Shown here: one piece after another, positions 26,150 through 34,959 of the stretch
Numbering within the stretch: the stretch's first letter is position 1
Layout: every line of letters begins with the position of its first letter
From: Hungatella hathewayi WAL-18680
Lineage (GTDB): Bacteria > Bacillota > Clostridia > Lachnospirales > Lachnospiraceae
NCBI RefSeq assembly: GCF_000235505.1
Contig: NZ_JH379030.1
Location: 202,609 to 266,608 of the forward strand
Direction: 5' to 3'
Length of the DNA stretch: 64,000 nucleotides
The notes under the pieces: generated by a model
Database searches by the model: none
The model's input: only the letters and a program-made list of their open reading frames with translations
What the model was told of the DNA's origin: nothing
Made by a program: the position numbers and the translations under genes

Positions 26150-29100
26150 CTAAGCTCCGCCAGCCTGCTCCACCACAGCTCCCACATCCTTCTTAGGCAA
26201 TGCAAACTGGTAGACAATATCAAAGCCAAACCGCTTCTCCGGCCCCGTGTGAATCATGCTGTATTCCATGAAATAGCTATATTGAAAACTCTTCCCATAG
26301 CCCACATGACAGGTCATCCATGGCAATGCTTCCGGGTCGAAATAGATCTCCTGTTCACCGGAGCCCCCGCTGGTTATAAACGTTCCCTTGATACCCAGCT
26401 TCACCTTCTGTCCATCCGCCGTAATGGGAACATTGTTCTCAATGACATAGGAACTGTCAATCGGCGTCAGCTTCACATCAATGCTGTCCGACACCTCCTT
26501 CCCTTTCACGCTGGCGATGCCAAACTGGATCGGCCCGGTTTCATTATTCTTGATTGTCATCCCCGTCGAATAGGCTTTCGCCGGTTCCACGCCTGGCTTC
26601 AGCACGATATCCGCATTATTTGTTATTGTGATATCCAGCGTGTTCCTCACCATCTCTTTTATCTCTATCCTCACCTCATAACGCTTGATTACTCGGTCTG
26701 CTCCGTCCCCGTTTTTCACTGCCAAATCCAGAAGAAGGGCACGTTGATACGGATAAATGTACGACGCGCCACAGTACAGCTTCAAGGGGCTGACACTGTC
26801 AAGCGTCCTGTCCGGCGCTGTCAGCGAACGAGTACAGTCCGCCAAATCTATACCTCCCGCTTCCACCGCCAGATTCTGATGGGCATTGTCCGTTCCATAA
26901 GTATGAAAACCAGCCGTGACATCCCCCTTGGATGTCAACGAAAATGCCGGTTGGGAACTCTCCCCTGCCTCCTGGTGGATTCCACGGAACAGAACATGGG
27001 ATGGCGGCAGAGCTCCACCGCTCCAGTTTCCTTCCGCCCCGCTCAGAACCCCGCCTGACTCTGTCACACCCGCCAGGTCTACCTCCACCGTCATCATTTC
27101 CGGCGCATCCAGGGTGGGCATTCCCTTCGTGTCCTCATCCGCCAGACTGGTAAACCACACCCGGTCCGTCCCCTTGTACTCGGTTCCGTCAAAGGTGTTC
27201 AGCCCATCCGTCTGTTTCTGGCGCATTTCATCACTGCTGGTGTCAAACAACGTTATCTTCCCGCTGTCCGCCAGACTGACATCGCTGTAACACTGGCTGA
27301 TCTCGCCGGCGTCTGTCTTTCCGCTGATAGAGCCGGCCGTTCCCCCAGCCGTGATGCGGTTTGTGCCCAGACACGCCTGATAGCTGTTCCGGATCACGCC
27401 GCCGCTTCCGTCACCGGCAATTCCACCCGCACAGGACGAGCCCCCGGTGCCCGTCACGGCTGCTTCCAGAGCATAGCAGTTCTTCACTACCGCATTACCC
27501 GCCAGCTGTCCCGCAATTCCTCCGGCATATGACGCGCCGGATACCACGCCGCCCCGGTTAAAGCATCTGGAGATTTCCGCACCCCCGCTGACTGCTCCGG
27601 CGATTCCTCCGGCCTTATCACCAGTTATGGAAATAGTTGTGACGCCAATTCCCGTCACCTTTCCGCCTGCGCCTACATTTCCAAACAATCCGGCCGTGTC
27701 GGCGGCGCTGATATACAGACCGCCCACTTCCACGACCCGTGAGCCGCTTCCGTTAAAGGTTCCGCGATAACTGTGGGCGCTGTCCTTCCCGATGGGCATC
27801 CACGGGAGTTTCCCGCTTGATACATACCGTCCTCCACTCAAATCCAAGTCGGCCGTCAAAACCGCGCTGGTACCCGCCGTTATCTTTCCATCATTAATTT
27901 GTTCCGCAAACCAGGCCAGCTGTTCTGCCGTTCCCAGTTCCAATGGACTGCCTGAAGGCGTCTGCATGGCGATAAATCCATCTGCAAGTCCCCTTCCCAC
28001 GGTCTCCCAGCTGTCCGCATCCGGAAGTGTCCCGTACTCTGGATAAGTTGCCCCGCTTCCGGCCACATAAGTCCAGGATACGTAACTGGACGATTCCTGG
28101 GCCATCCGTTCCCCGTTTAATCCAAACGCCGCTCCCCAGGATGCAAATGCAGCCGACTCCACGCCCTTGGCATAAGCATCCACCGCCGGCAGGGATTTAT
28201 TTTTATCATAGAAACAGTAGGTCACACTGTCACTGCTGCCGCCGGTTCCAACCACTGCTCCCACGGATAAGGTTCCCGTCACCGCCCCGGCATTGTAGCA
28301 TCCGGTGACGGTCTGCGTGGGCAGGGATAAGGTGCCTGCAATCCCTCCCACGGCAGCTCCCCCTGACACCGCGCCCTGGTTATAGCTGTTTCTGAGTGCC
28401 AGTGTTCCCGTGACAGCTCCTCCAAGAATGCCTCCCGTGCTGGCTCCCAGGGTTCCGGTAACCGCGCTTCCCGCCAGGTTGTAACAGCCGTCAATCACGG
28501 TATCGGCCGCAACGGCTCCCACCATGCCTCCAATATAATTTCCGGCCGTTCCCTTGACGGTACCGCTGTTCCAACAGCCCTTTATCTCCGTGCCGGTTCC
28601 GGCGATATATCCTGCCATTCCTCCCACATAGGCGCCCGGACTGCTGAGCGTTCCCTTGTTCTCGCAGCCGGTAATCACCACGTTATCTCCTAGAATACTG
28701 CCAGTGATTCCTCCAGCATGACGCTCCCTTTCCTGCACCTCCACCAGACTGTCGGCCAGCTTGACATTCTCAATGACGGCGCCGGTTCCCAGCGTTCCAA
28801 ACAGGCCCGCCGCCCCTTTTCTGTCCGCACGCATAAAGGAGACCGTATTGCCATTTCCACGGAAGGTACCGGTATACCGGTAGCCGTCATACTCCCTTCC
28901 TATGGACTTCCAGGCCAGGGCCTGGGTGAGAATATCCGCATCACCGGAATCGTAGGATTTTCCCGTATACTCCCCGCCGAACAGATTGATATCCGCTTTC
29001 AGCTCCGCACACAGTCCCGCTTTCTCTTTGGAGCTGCTTGTCACCCAGGCGAACCAGGCCAGCTCACTGGGTGTCGTGATCTGATAAGGGTTGCCGCTGG

Positions 29101-32100
29101 TCCCGGCAGTGCCCATGGAGCCGGTGTTCTGCGGGAACGGAGCCGTGGCCGTCAACGCCACGTCCTCCCAGCTTTCCACCGGCATGGCGCCGAAGGAGGG
29201 GTAGCCCTGATTGATGTCCGCCGCGTACTGCCAGAAACTGGCGGCGGAAGCCAGATTCATTCTGCCCGCCATGGCCTCGCTCTGCATCTCCGAGGTGGTG
29301 TAGGATTCATTGTCCTTCAGCCGCACCCGGCTCCCTCCAGCCACCGTCACCGCGCCGCTGGTTTCCCTATCCCAGTAACAGTTGTAGATTCCTCCCACTG
29401 TTGTATCCGTACCATTTTCAAAGCTGCCCGCAATCACTCTGGCGGTGCCGCTTGTCGTGGTGATACTGCCCGCATTATAGCAGGCGGTGATTCTCTGTTT
29501 TCCAGGGATGGTTCCCATATCCGTTCCCACAAATGCCCCTGTCCCGCTGCCCTTTCCTGTCACTGTGGCGCGGTTGTAGCAGCTCTCGATGATAATCTGG
29601 GTATCTTCTCCCGCCACAGATGCGACGGCTCCCACAAAGGCGGCCGTGCCTTCCTCCGCCACGCCTCCGGCGCTGTTCGCCGTGACGGAGCATGTCCCGT
29701 CCAGCCCCAGTTTCCGAATATGGGCACCGCCGCCCGCACAGCCAAACAGTCCGGCATAACCATCCTCCGCAACTCTCATATGGCTGATGACGTTTCCATT
29801 GCCGTTAAAGTCTCCGGTATAAACATTCGTCTTATCTCCGATCGGCAGCCAGCGAAGCGGTTCTCCGCTGCTCCCGCCGTAGGAGGTTCCAGTCAAATCG
29901 ATATCACTGAGCAGGATAGCATCGGAGCTTCCCTTGCCTGACTGGACCTCCACCTGAAATGCCGCCAGATGTTCCGGCGATTCGATGCAGTACCGGACAT
30001 CGGCGTCTCCGTCTCCCGTCAGTGAACTGCCAATCAGTCCGTACAGACATCCCTGCCCCACTGCCTCCCAGCTCTCCGCCGCCGGCAATGTCCCAAAGGT
30101 GGGGTAATCCACCCCATTCACATCATAGGTCCATGGAGTTCCCACCTTTGAACCGTTCAAGGCATAGGCCGCCGCCCATGATTTCATTCCGGCGGTGCTG
30201 ACGGGTTTTGCGACGGCATCTGATGCAAGGGATGTTTCTTTGTCATAGTAGCAATTTTTTGGAGTGGAATTATTGCTTCCGGAGACAGCTCCTACATAAG
30301 TATTACCACCCGTGACAGCTCCCGTATTGTAACAGTTTGCAATATTCGCACTTCCTCCTGACAATTGCTGATTCCCTACAATTCCTCCAATACTAGCACC
30401 TGTGCTGCCTCCACTAATCGCGCCCCAATTGTAGCAATTCGTAATTGTTATGCTTCCACCATTTCCCGAATATCTCTGTCCAAGGATCCCGCCTACCGGG
30501 CCTGTACCAGTGACTGAACCAGTATTATAACAATTCATTATGTAAGTATTTTTCCATAGGGAATAACCGAGAATCCCACCTACTGTACTCTCCCCAATTA
30601 CGGTTGCATTATTCCAGCAATTAGATATTGTCACAGCCTGTTCGGCTCTTCCCGCAATTCCTCCGCAACGGCCTTTTCCACGCATTAAACCGGTAGAAAC
30701 ACCCAAATTTCGTATCGTTCCTGAATGAACCCAGCCAAATAAACCGCCCCCTTCCCATCCTGCATTTGGATTTACCACTTCGTCTACTCTTAAATTCTGT
30801 ATCGTATGCCCTGTTCCATCAAACGTTGCTCCGGTAAATTGATGTCCATTTCTTCCTATCGGAGCCCATCGAAGTGCATTTTCGATATTCTCTATCGTGG
30901 CCTCCGCTTCCGGTACATTCACATAAGAAGCTCCAAACAAATCAATATCTGCTGTCAACTTTCCCCAGGCGCCTCCCGACACATAGTTGATAATATAGGC
31001 ATATATCGCAAATTCCTCCGCAGTTCCAATCTGATAGGGGTTTGACGAAGACCCATTACCTGTCATGGTATATCCGGAAGTATACAGTTCCTTCCCTACA
31101 TCCTCCCAGCTCTCAGGTGGTGTATCCGTCAAAGTCACAGCACGGACACCAAGTGCAAAATTCCTGGTTGCTGGTCCCACGGTTGCCTTCAATTGAACGG
31201 TTTTAGAATTTTCAATACGATCTGTGCCAGATTCCGGTATCTCCTCCCTATTCTCTGTTTCCAAAGCATTTTCTGTCTCAGGGGCGTCGGTTTCTACCTC
31301 AGTAGTATCGGTTTCTACCTCAATTTCATCGGTTTCTGGCTTCGTAACATCTGCTTTTAGCTCCTCATCTGCTTCTGACTCCGCATCCTCTCCCGCCAGC
31401 GCCATTTCCACCCGTGGAACATCACGACTGGAAAATGTCACTCCGGGACCGATTCTCACCTGATTATTCTCATCAATTGCTGCTTCTCCCGCCGCATCCC
31501 ACTGAATTTCCTCCCCGTCTATCGCGGACGGAAGCAGGATTTCCTGCTCTCCCACGATATCGGCGAGCATGGTTCCTTCCGGCAGTTCCAGCGCAATGGC
31601 GGACGCTTTTGAGTAGGACATAACCGTCACATGTTCACTCTGTGCAAATGCTTCCAGCTGGGGGTATGCCTGCTCCGCCAGATACCAGTTTCCCGGCGCC
31701 GCGCTTTCCGTCCCTGTCATCTGATTAGTATTCAGCGCTGTCAGCCCAGGTTTCAATTCCTCCTCTTCTACATCCCTGATGCAGGACATCTGTCTGTCAT
31801 ACACACATCCCTCCAGGCTTCCTTCGCCCAAAACCGTAAAACCTCCCCGGCTCCGGCCCGCCTCCCCGATTGTCATCGCACAATAGCAGTTCGTAATCTG
31901 TCCTTCATTGACCGCAGAAAATCCGCCTGCCACATCGTCGCTGTCCACCAGACCCACAGCATAACTGTTCTCCGCCCTGCTCTCTTCTCCCAGAATGCCA
32001 GCCAGACCTCCTGCATAGGTGTCAACCGTTTCCAACGCCGATTCGATGGTAGCCAGTGCATAGCAGTCTGCTATCAGAGTCTTCCCTGCTGTCTGGGCCA

Positions 32101-33646
32101 CAAGTCCACCTGCTGCCACCTGCTGTGCCGTCACCAGAATATAAATATCTCCGTCCGGGTTCCCGATATATTCCACCTCCGGTTCTCCCTCCCCGGATAC
32201 TCCTTCACCAGTACCCGTCCCAGGATTTCCCGGCTCCGTGGCTTCCTCCGCGTTGGATGGTGTCGCCTCCGATGCATCTGCATCCGCCGGTTCCGCATCC
32301 GATGGGCTGGCCGTCAGTATCGACTCCGCATCGGAATCCACCACCGCGGATACCTTCAACATCAACTGCTGCCTGTCATTCGCCCGATAACCAACCGTCT
32401 CCGCCAGCTCCGGACTGCCATTCTCCAGATTCCCTTCCTCCGTCCCCGGCGTTCCACTGCCACCATTGCTTCCGTTCTCCGGCTCCAACGCTCCGCTTTC
32501 AATGTTCCCCGTTCCTGACTCCGATGTTCCGCTTCCACCGCTTCCCGTTCCTGACTCCGATGTTCCACTTTCACCGCTCCCCGTTCCCGGCTCCGATGTT
32601 CCACTTTCACCGCTCCCCGTTCCCGGTTTCGCTATTCCACTTCCATTGCTGCCTGTCTCCGTCTCTAACGTTCCACTTCCACTATTCCCGGTCCCTGACT
32701 CCGGCGTTCCACTTTCAGGCTTCGACGTGCTGCTTCCCGTTCCTCCGGTTTCCGCCACACTTCCCCCAGCCGTCTCACTGGCCGAAGGCGTCCCGCTTTC
32801 CAGCGCCGTTCCTCCAGTTTCTCCGTCCATCTCGGACGAGCTACCGCTCCCCTGGCTAACTCCCGGTCCGGCTTCCTCTTCCTGGCTTTCTGTCACATTT
32901 CCATCCGCAGAACTTCCTTCCCCATTTTCCTCCGCCTGACCGCCTGTCTCCGTCACTTCCTGTTCCTTCGTCTCACCCCCTGGTCCAGCCTCTATCTCAC
33001 TGCTTTCTTCCTTCCACTTCTGGTCTCCCGCATTTCCCGGACCTTCCACTCCTGGTCCCCGTTCCTCATCCGCATCTGACGGGCTGGCTTTCTCCAGCAG
33101 ATACTCCGCCTCCGCCGGGCTGGCCGTGAGAATCTCCCCTCCCATTCCACAGCTTCGGATCACAGAGTCAACCGTGTACGCCGCCAGCGCCCCATATCCA
33201 TCCACATATCGTTCCCCATCATAATAGGTAAACGGATGAATAATCTCCGCCCCGCTCAGGAACAGATTTCTCACCTCCGCCCTTTCCATCACTCCAAACA
33301 GCGGTCTCTCCAGGCCGCTTATCACATACCCATTCCCGTCAAACTCCCCGGTAAATGGCTCCATATTCCTCCCAATGGATTCCTCCAGCAGACTGCCATC
33401 CAAATCCTCCGCCAGCCGGTACCTCCCATTCAGGTTATACTCCTCACTCTCCCGGTCCAGCAGATAATGCTCCAGTTCCTCCAGCGTGTGAATCTCCACA
33501 ATCTCCCTGCTCTTCGCCCCGGCCGTCCCAATGCTGTGTACCAGAAAACCCGACACCGCCGCCATCACGACACAGACCATTCCCAGTGCCAGATATTTCA
33601 GCCACTCCTGTTCCTTCCCCTTTTTATGTAATATAAAACGGCTCAT
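26150..33646 (-). CDS. Giant GLUG-repeat beta-helix surface protein
   Basis: A 2498-residue exported protein anchored by an N-terminal helix (EWLKYLALGMVCVVMAAVSG). A first helix-fold module covers about residues 45-170 (FTGEFDGNGYVISGLERPLF). A long Ser/Gly/Thr/Glu linker follows (about 185-480) with 36-bp repeats. Four large modules then begin at about residues 840, 1188, 1487 and 1875, each opening with ESWE(D/A/T)V and carrying GLUG-type units such as GGIAGRAEQAVTISNCWNNA and GGILGQRYSGNGGSITITNC. A separate C-terminal region (about 2180-2498) resembles the small proteins of the operon. There is no LPXTG. GLUG units occur in adhesins and IgA-protease-type proteins; no protease motif was found here, so adhesion or matrix formation is the likeliest role. 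GGAGGG precedes the ATG. Confidence 0.85.
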   Translation of the reverse strand: MSRFILHKKGKEQEWLKYLALGMVCVVMAAVSGFLVHSIGTAGAKSREIVEIHTLEELEHYLLDRESEEYNLNGRYRLAEDLDGSLLEESIGRNMEPFTGEFDGNGYVISGLERPLFGVMERAEVRNLFLSGAEIIHPFTYYDGERYVDGYGALAAYTVDSVIRSCGMGGEILTASPAEAEYLLEKASPSDADEERGPGVEGPGNAGDQKWKEESSEIEAGPGGETKEQEVTETGGQAEENGEGSSADGNVTESQEEEAGPGVSQGSGSSSEMDGETGGTALESGTPSASETAGGSVAETGGTGSSTSKPESGTPESGTGNSGSGTLETETGSNGSGIAKPGTGSGESGTSEPGTGSGESGTSESGTGSGGSGTSESGTGNIESGALEPENGSNGGSGTPGTEEGNLENGSPELAETVGYRANDRQQLMLKVSAVVDSDAESILTASPSDAEPADADASEATPSNAEEATEPGNPGTGTGEGVSGEGEPEVEYIGNPDGDIYILVTAQQVAAGGLVAQTAGKTLIADCYALATIESALETVDTYAGGLAGILGEESRAENSYAVGLVDSDDVAGGFSAVNEGQITNCYCAMTIGEAGRSRGGFTVLGEGSLEGCVYDRQMSCIRDVEEEELKPGLTALNTNQMTGTESAAPGNWYLAEQAYPQLEAFAQSEHVTVMSYSKASAIALELPEGTMLADIVGEQEILLPSAIDGEEIQWDAAGEAAIDENNQVRIGPGVTFSSRDVPRVEMALAGEDAESEADEELKADVTKPETDEIEVETDTTEVETDAPETENALETENREEIPESGTDRIENSKTVQLKATVGPATRNFALGVRAVTLTDTPPESWEDVGKELYTSGYTMTGNGSSSNPYQIGTAEEFAIYAYIINYVSGGAWGKLTADIDLFGASYVNVPEAEATIENIENALRWAPIGRNGHQFTGATFDGTGHTIQNLRVDEVVNPNAGWEGGGLFGWVHSGTIRNLGVSTGLMRGKGRCGGIAGRAEQAVTISNCWNNATVIGESTVGGILGYSLWKNTYIMNCYNTGSVTGTGPVGGILGQRYSGNGGSITITNCYNWGAISGGSTGASIGGIVGNQQLSGGSANIANCYNTGAVTGGNTYVGAVSGSNNSTPKNCYYDKETSLASDAVAKPVSTAGMKSWAAAYALNGSKVGTPWTYDVNGVDYPTFGTLPAAESWEAVGQGCLYGLIGSSLTGDGDADVRYCIESPEHLAAFQVEVQSGKGSSDAILLSDIDLTGTSYGGSSGEPLRWLPIGDKTNVYTGDFNGNGNVISHMRVAEDGYAGLFGCAGGGAHIRKLGLDGTCSVTANSAGGVAEEGTAAFVGAVASVAGEDTQIIIESCYNRATVTGKGSGTGAFVGTDMGTIPGKQRITACYNAGSITTTSGTARVIAGSFENGTDTTVGGIYNCYWDRETSGAVTVAGGSRVRLKDNESYTTSEMQSEAMAGRMNLASAASFWQYAADINQGYPSFGAMPVESWEDVALTATAPFPQNTGSMGTAGTSGNPYQITTPSELAWFAWVTSSSKEKAGLCAELKADINLFGGEYTGKSYDSGDADILTQALAWKSIGREYDGYRYTGTFRGNGNTVSFMRADRKGAAGLFGTLGTGAVIENVKLADSLVEVQERERHAGGITGSILGDNVVITGCENKGTLSSPGAYVGGMAGYIAGTGTEIKGCWNSGTVKGTAGNYIGGMVGAVAADTVIDGCYNLAGSAVTGTLGASTGGILGGAVTGTLALRNSYNQGAVSGGAAVGGIAGTLSLPTQTVTGCYNAGAVTGTLSVGAVVGTGGSSDSVTYCFYDKNKSLPAVDAYAKGVESAAFASWGAAFGLNGERMAQESSSYVSWTYVAGSGATYPEYGTLPDADSWETVGRGLADGFIAMQTPSGSPLELGTAEQLAWFAEQINDGKITAGTSAVLTADLDLSGGRYVSSGKLPWMPIGKDSAHSYRGTFNGSGSRVVEVGGLYISAADTAGLFGNVGAGGKVTGIGVTTISITGDKAGGIAGAVSGGAEISRCFNRGGVVSGASYAGGIAGQLAGNAVVKNCYALEAAVTGTGGSSCAGGIAGDGSGGVIRNSYQACLGTNRITAGGTAGSISGKTDAGEISQCYSDVSLADSGKITLFDTSSDEMRQKQTDGLNTFDGTEYKGTDRVWFTSLADEDTKGMPTLDAPEMMTVEVDLAGVTESGGVLSGAEGNWSGGALPPSHVLFRGIHQEAGESSQPAFSLTSKGDVTAGFHTYGTDNAHQNLAVEAGGIDLADCTRSLTAPDRTLDSVSPLKLYCGASYIYPYQRALLLDLAVKNGDGADRVIKRYEVRIEIKEMVRNTLDITITNNADIVLKPGVEPAKAYSTGMTIKNNETGPIQFGIASVKGKEVSDSIDVKLTPIDSSYVIENNVPITADGQKVKLGIKGTFITSGGSGEQEIYFDPEALPWMTCHVGYGKSFQYSYFMEYSMIHTGPEKRFGFDIVYQFALPKKDVGAVVEQAGGA
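32511..32720 (-). repeat. 36-bp tandem repeats in the linker of the giant protein
   Basis: About five or six imperfect 36-bp units code for a 12-residue Ser/Gly/Thr/Glu repeat (SGTSEPGTGSGE-like), at about residues 310-380 of the giant surface protein. The first two units (from 32511 and 32547) are almost identical. Because the length is a multiple of three, copy-number changes would alter the stalk length without breaking the frame. Confidence 0.8.
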
Positions 33647-33695
33647 TCCAATCCCTCCAACGTTTTATCCTTATTTCGCATATTCTGTAACTTCT

Positions 33696-34547
33696 TCATC
33701 CGTTCACCCGAAACACCAGCAGCACCTTACCCAGCACCTGCTCCTCCGGCACCGTTCCAATCCGGCTGTCCCGGCTGTCTATGGAGACGCTTCGGTTATC
33801 CCCCAGCACCAGATACTGTCCATCCAGCACCGTCAGCGGGTTCCCCATCCGGCTTCCATGTCCCTCCATCACCGTGTCCGCCAATGTCACGTAGTCCTCT
33901 TTTACCTGGACCCCGTTGATGATCACCCGGTCCCCGGCCGCACTGATTTCCACCGTGTCCCCGGGAATCCCCGCAATCCGCTTCACCAGATTCTCTCCGT
34001 CTTTCTCAAACACCACAACCTCATCCCTCTGATACCCCCGGTTCAGCCGCCCATACACAATCCAGTCCCCGTGATTCAAATACGGATACATGGAACTGCC
34101 GGACACCCTGTCGATTCCAATCAGACATCCAAACAGAAGCGCCACACACAGCACCGTCACAACAGACCCGAACACCAGCTTCATATTTCTGCGCCTTTTT
34201 CTCAAGAAATACCGCCGCATCTCCACCCGTATCCGTCTACGCATCTGCCGATCCAGCGCCCCCAGCGCACCAGGCAACTCCGGCCCTTTTTTCGCTCCAT
34301 CCCTGTCAGCCGTCTCCGGCCCGCTCTTCGCTTCATCCCTGTCAGCCGCACCAGGCCCAATTTCCTTCCCGGCCTCATTCCCCACTGTCTCAATCGCTTT
34401 CACAATCTCCCACAGATAGCAGATAATCTGGCTCTCCTCATATCCGCCCCATCCTGCCGTCTGAAAATGAGTCTCCCGGCTCTCTTTTTTCCTCTGCCCT
34501 TTCCGCTTCTGCCGGCGGGATTTTCCTCGTATCTCAGCCATTTCCAC
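33696..34547 (-). CDS. Dedicated type I signal peptidase (S26) with extended cytosolic tail
   Basis: Signal peptidase of 283 residues. The catalytic Ser is in SGSSMYPYLNHGD and the general-base Lys in NLVKRIAGIPGD, with the family box LGDNRSVSIDSRDSR; the Ser-Lys pair makes it a bacterial P-type enzyme rather than a SipW Ser-His type. A single membrane helix (about residues 125-145) is preceded by some 120 polar, charged cytosolic residues, far longer than in housekeeping LepB. The GTG start (34545-34547) has GAGAGGT 8 bases upstream. It is the first gene of the surface-protein operon and sits 26 bases or so from the left inverted repeat of the promoter switch. It probably processes the operon's own exported proteins. 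Confidence 0.9.
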   Translation of the reverse strand: MEMAEIRGKSRRQKRKGQRKKESRETHFQTAGWGGYEESQIICYLWEIVKAIETVGNEAGKEIGPGAADRDEAKSGPETADRDGAKKGPELPGALGALDRQMRRRIRVEMRRYFLRKRRRNMKLVFGSVVTVLCVALLFGCLIGIDRVSGSSMYPYLNHGDWIVYGRLNRGYQRDEVVVFEKDGENLVKRIAGIPGDTVEISAAGDRVIINGVQVKEDYVTLADTVMEGHGSRMGNPLTVLDGQYLVLGDNRSVSIDSRDSRIGTVPEEQVLGKVLLVFRVNG

Positions 34548-34572
34548 GGATTGGCACCTCTCTTCCGGATTT

Positions 34573-34597
34573 TACCCTCTAATGTTAATTACGTAGT
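34573..34597. repeat. Left inverted repeat of the promoter switch
   Basis: Twenty-five-base element that pairs with 34909-34933 in inverted orientation (20 of 25 positions). The perfect shared core is TAATGTTAATTA (34580-34591), with TACCC and GT matching outside it. Internally, half-sites around GTTA are themselves roughly inverted, as expected for a tyrosine recombinase core site. It lies 25 bases upstream of the signal peptidase start codon. Confidence 0.75.
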
Positions 34598-34835
34598 GTT
34601 CTATTGGAATTTCAACAGAAAAAATAGACCGCGTCCGGCCATCCGCCCCCCATATTGGGCCTCCATGTCCGAACCGTTTCAGAAATACGATAGAATCTAA
34701 CACTCTCAAAAAAATAAAATGGCACAACAAACAGGCCATTTTGCCCCAAAAGGCCAAACCGCCCGATTTCCCACCCACATCAGCATAAATCTGCGAATTA
34801 TTTTCAGAAACTTGCATTTTTTTCCAACTCAAACC

Positions 34836-34863
34836 TTGCAAATTTTACGAAAATGGGTATAAT
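34836..34863 (+). promoter_or_regulatory. Promoter inside the invertible segment
   Basis: TTGCAA (34836-34841) and TATAAT (34858-34863) with a 16-bp spacer. It is the only near-consensus promoter in the 34548-34959 region and lies 45 bases from the right repeat. Transcription would begin near 34870. Confidence 0.75.
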
Positions 34864-34869
34864 AGACTA

Positions 34870-34940
34870 TATCATGAGGGCAGAAACCCTCACATCATGA
34901 TTTACGTTACCGCATAATTAACATTATGGGGTATTTTTTT
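34870..34940 (+). ncRNA. Short OFF-state transcript ending at the right repeat
   Basis: From the promoter the RNA would first fold a nested hairpin (ATCATG...CATGAT outside AGGG/CCCT, 34871-34898). It then reaches ACCGCATAAT-TAAC-ATTATGGGGT (34909-34932), a hairpin formed by the right repeat, followed by a T-run that starts at 34934 and lies outside the invertible segment. This makes a factor-independent terminator and a product of about 70 bases. After inversion the T-run would be replaced by GAGGGTAAAATCC, so transcription would continue into the operon. No coding frame with a ribosome site is present. Confidence 0.55.
34909..34933. repeat. Right inverted repeat of the promoter switch
   Basis: Partner of 34573-34597. 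The core TAATTAACATTA (34915-34926) is the exact reverse complement of the left core. It is almost a perfect palindrome itself (ACCGCATAAT against ATTATGGGGT), which gives it the double role of recombination site and terminator stem. Confidence 0.75.
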
Positions 34941-34959
34941 ATTCCGGATAATTTCCCAA

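Larger units (their letters stand above)
34573..34933. other. Putative invertible promoter segment (phase-variation switch), OFF orientation
   Basis: The 311 bases between the repeats carry no gene but hold a good promoter (34836-34863) that points right, away from the surface operon. Inversion across the repeats would place the same promoter about 100 bases from the signal peptidase GTG, pointing into the operon. A tyrosine recombinase gene begins its 3' end 27 bases beyond the right repeat. Promoter position close to one repeat, orientation, size and linked recombinase all match the established invertible promoters of gut bacteria and Clostridioides difficile. Inversion itself is inferred, not seen. 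Minus-strand promoters in the present orientation look weak (TTGAAA with TAATTA, 18 bp apart). Confidence 0.75.

Noticed and set aside
28718-29941. Long plus-strand frame of 407 codons inside the giant surface gene
   Set aside because: It is antisense to a continuous, repeat-rich coding frame, is rich in His, Arg and Gly as shadows of GC-rich genes are, and has no ribosome site.
32511-32720. Regular repeats that might be a CRISPR array
   Set aside because: Units are direct, contiguous 36-bp coding repeats with no unique spacers and no cas genes nearby.
34572-34841. Minus-strand frame of 89 codons across the invertible segment
   Set aside because: It has no ribosome site or recognisable domain, begins at a weak start and runs through the left inverted repeat. 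It is best seen as chance.
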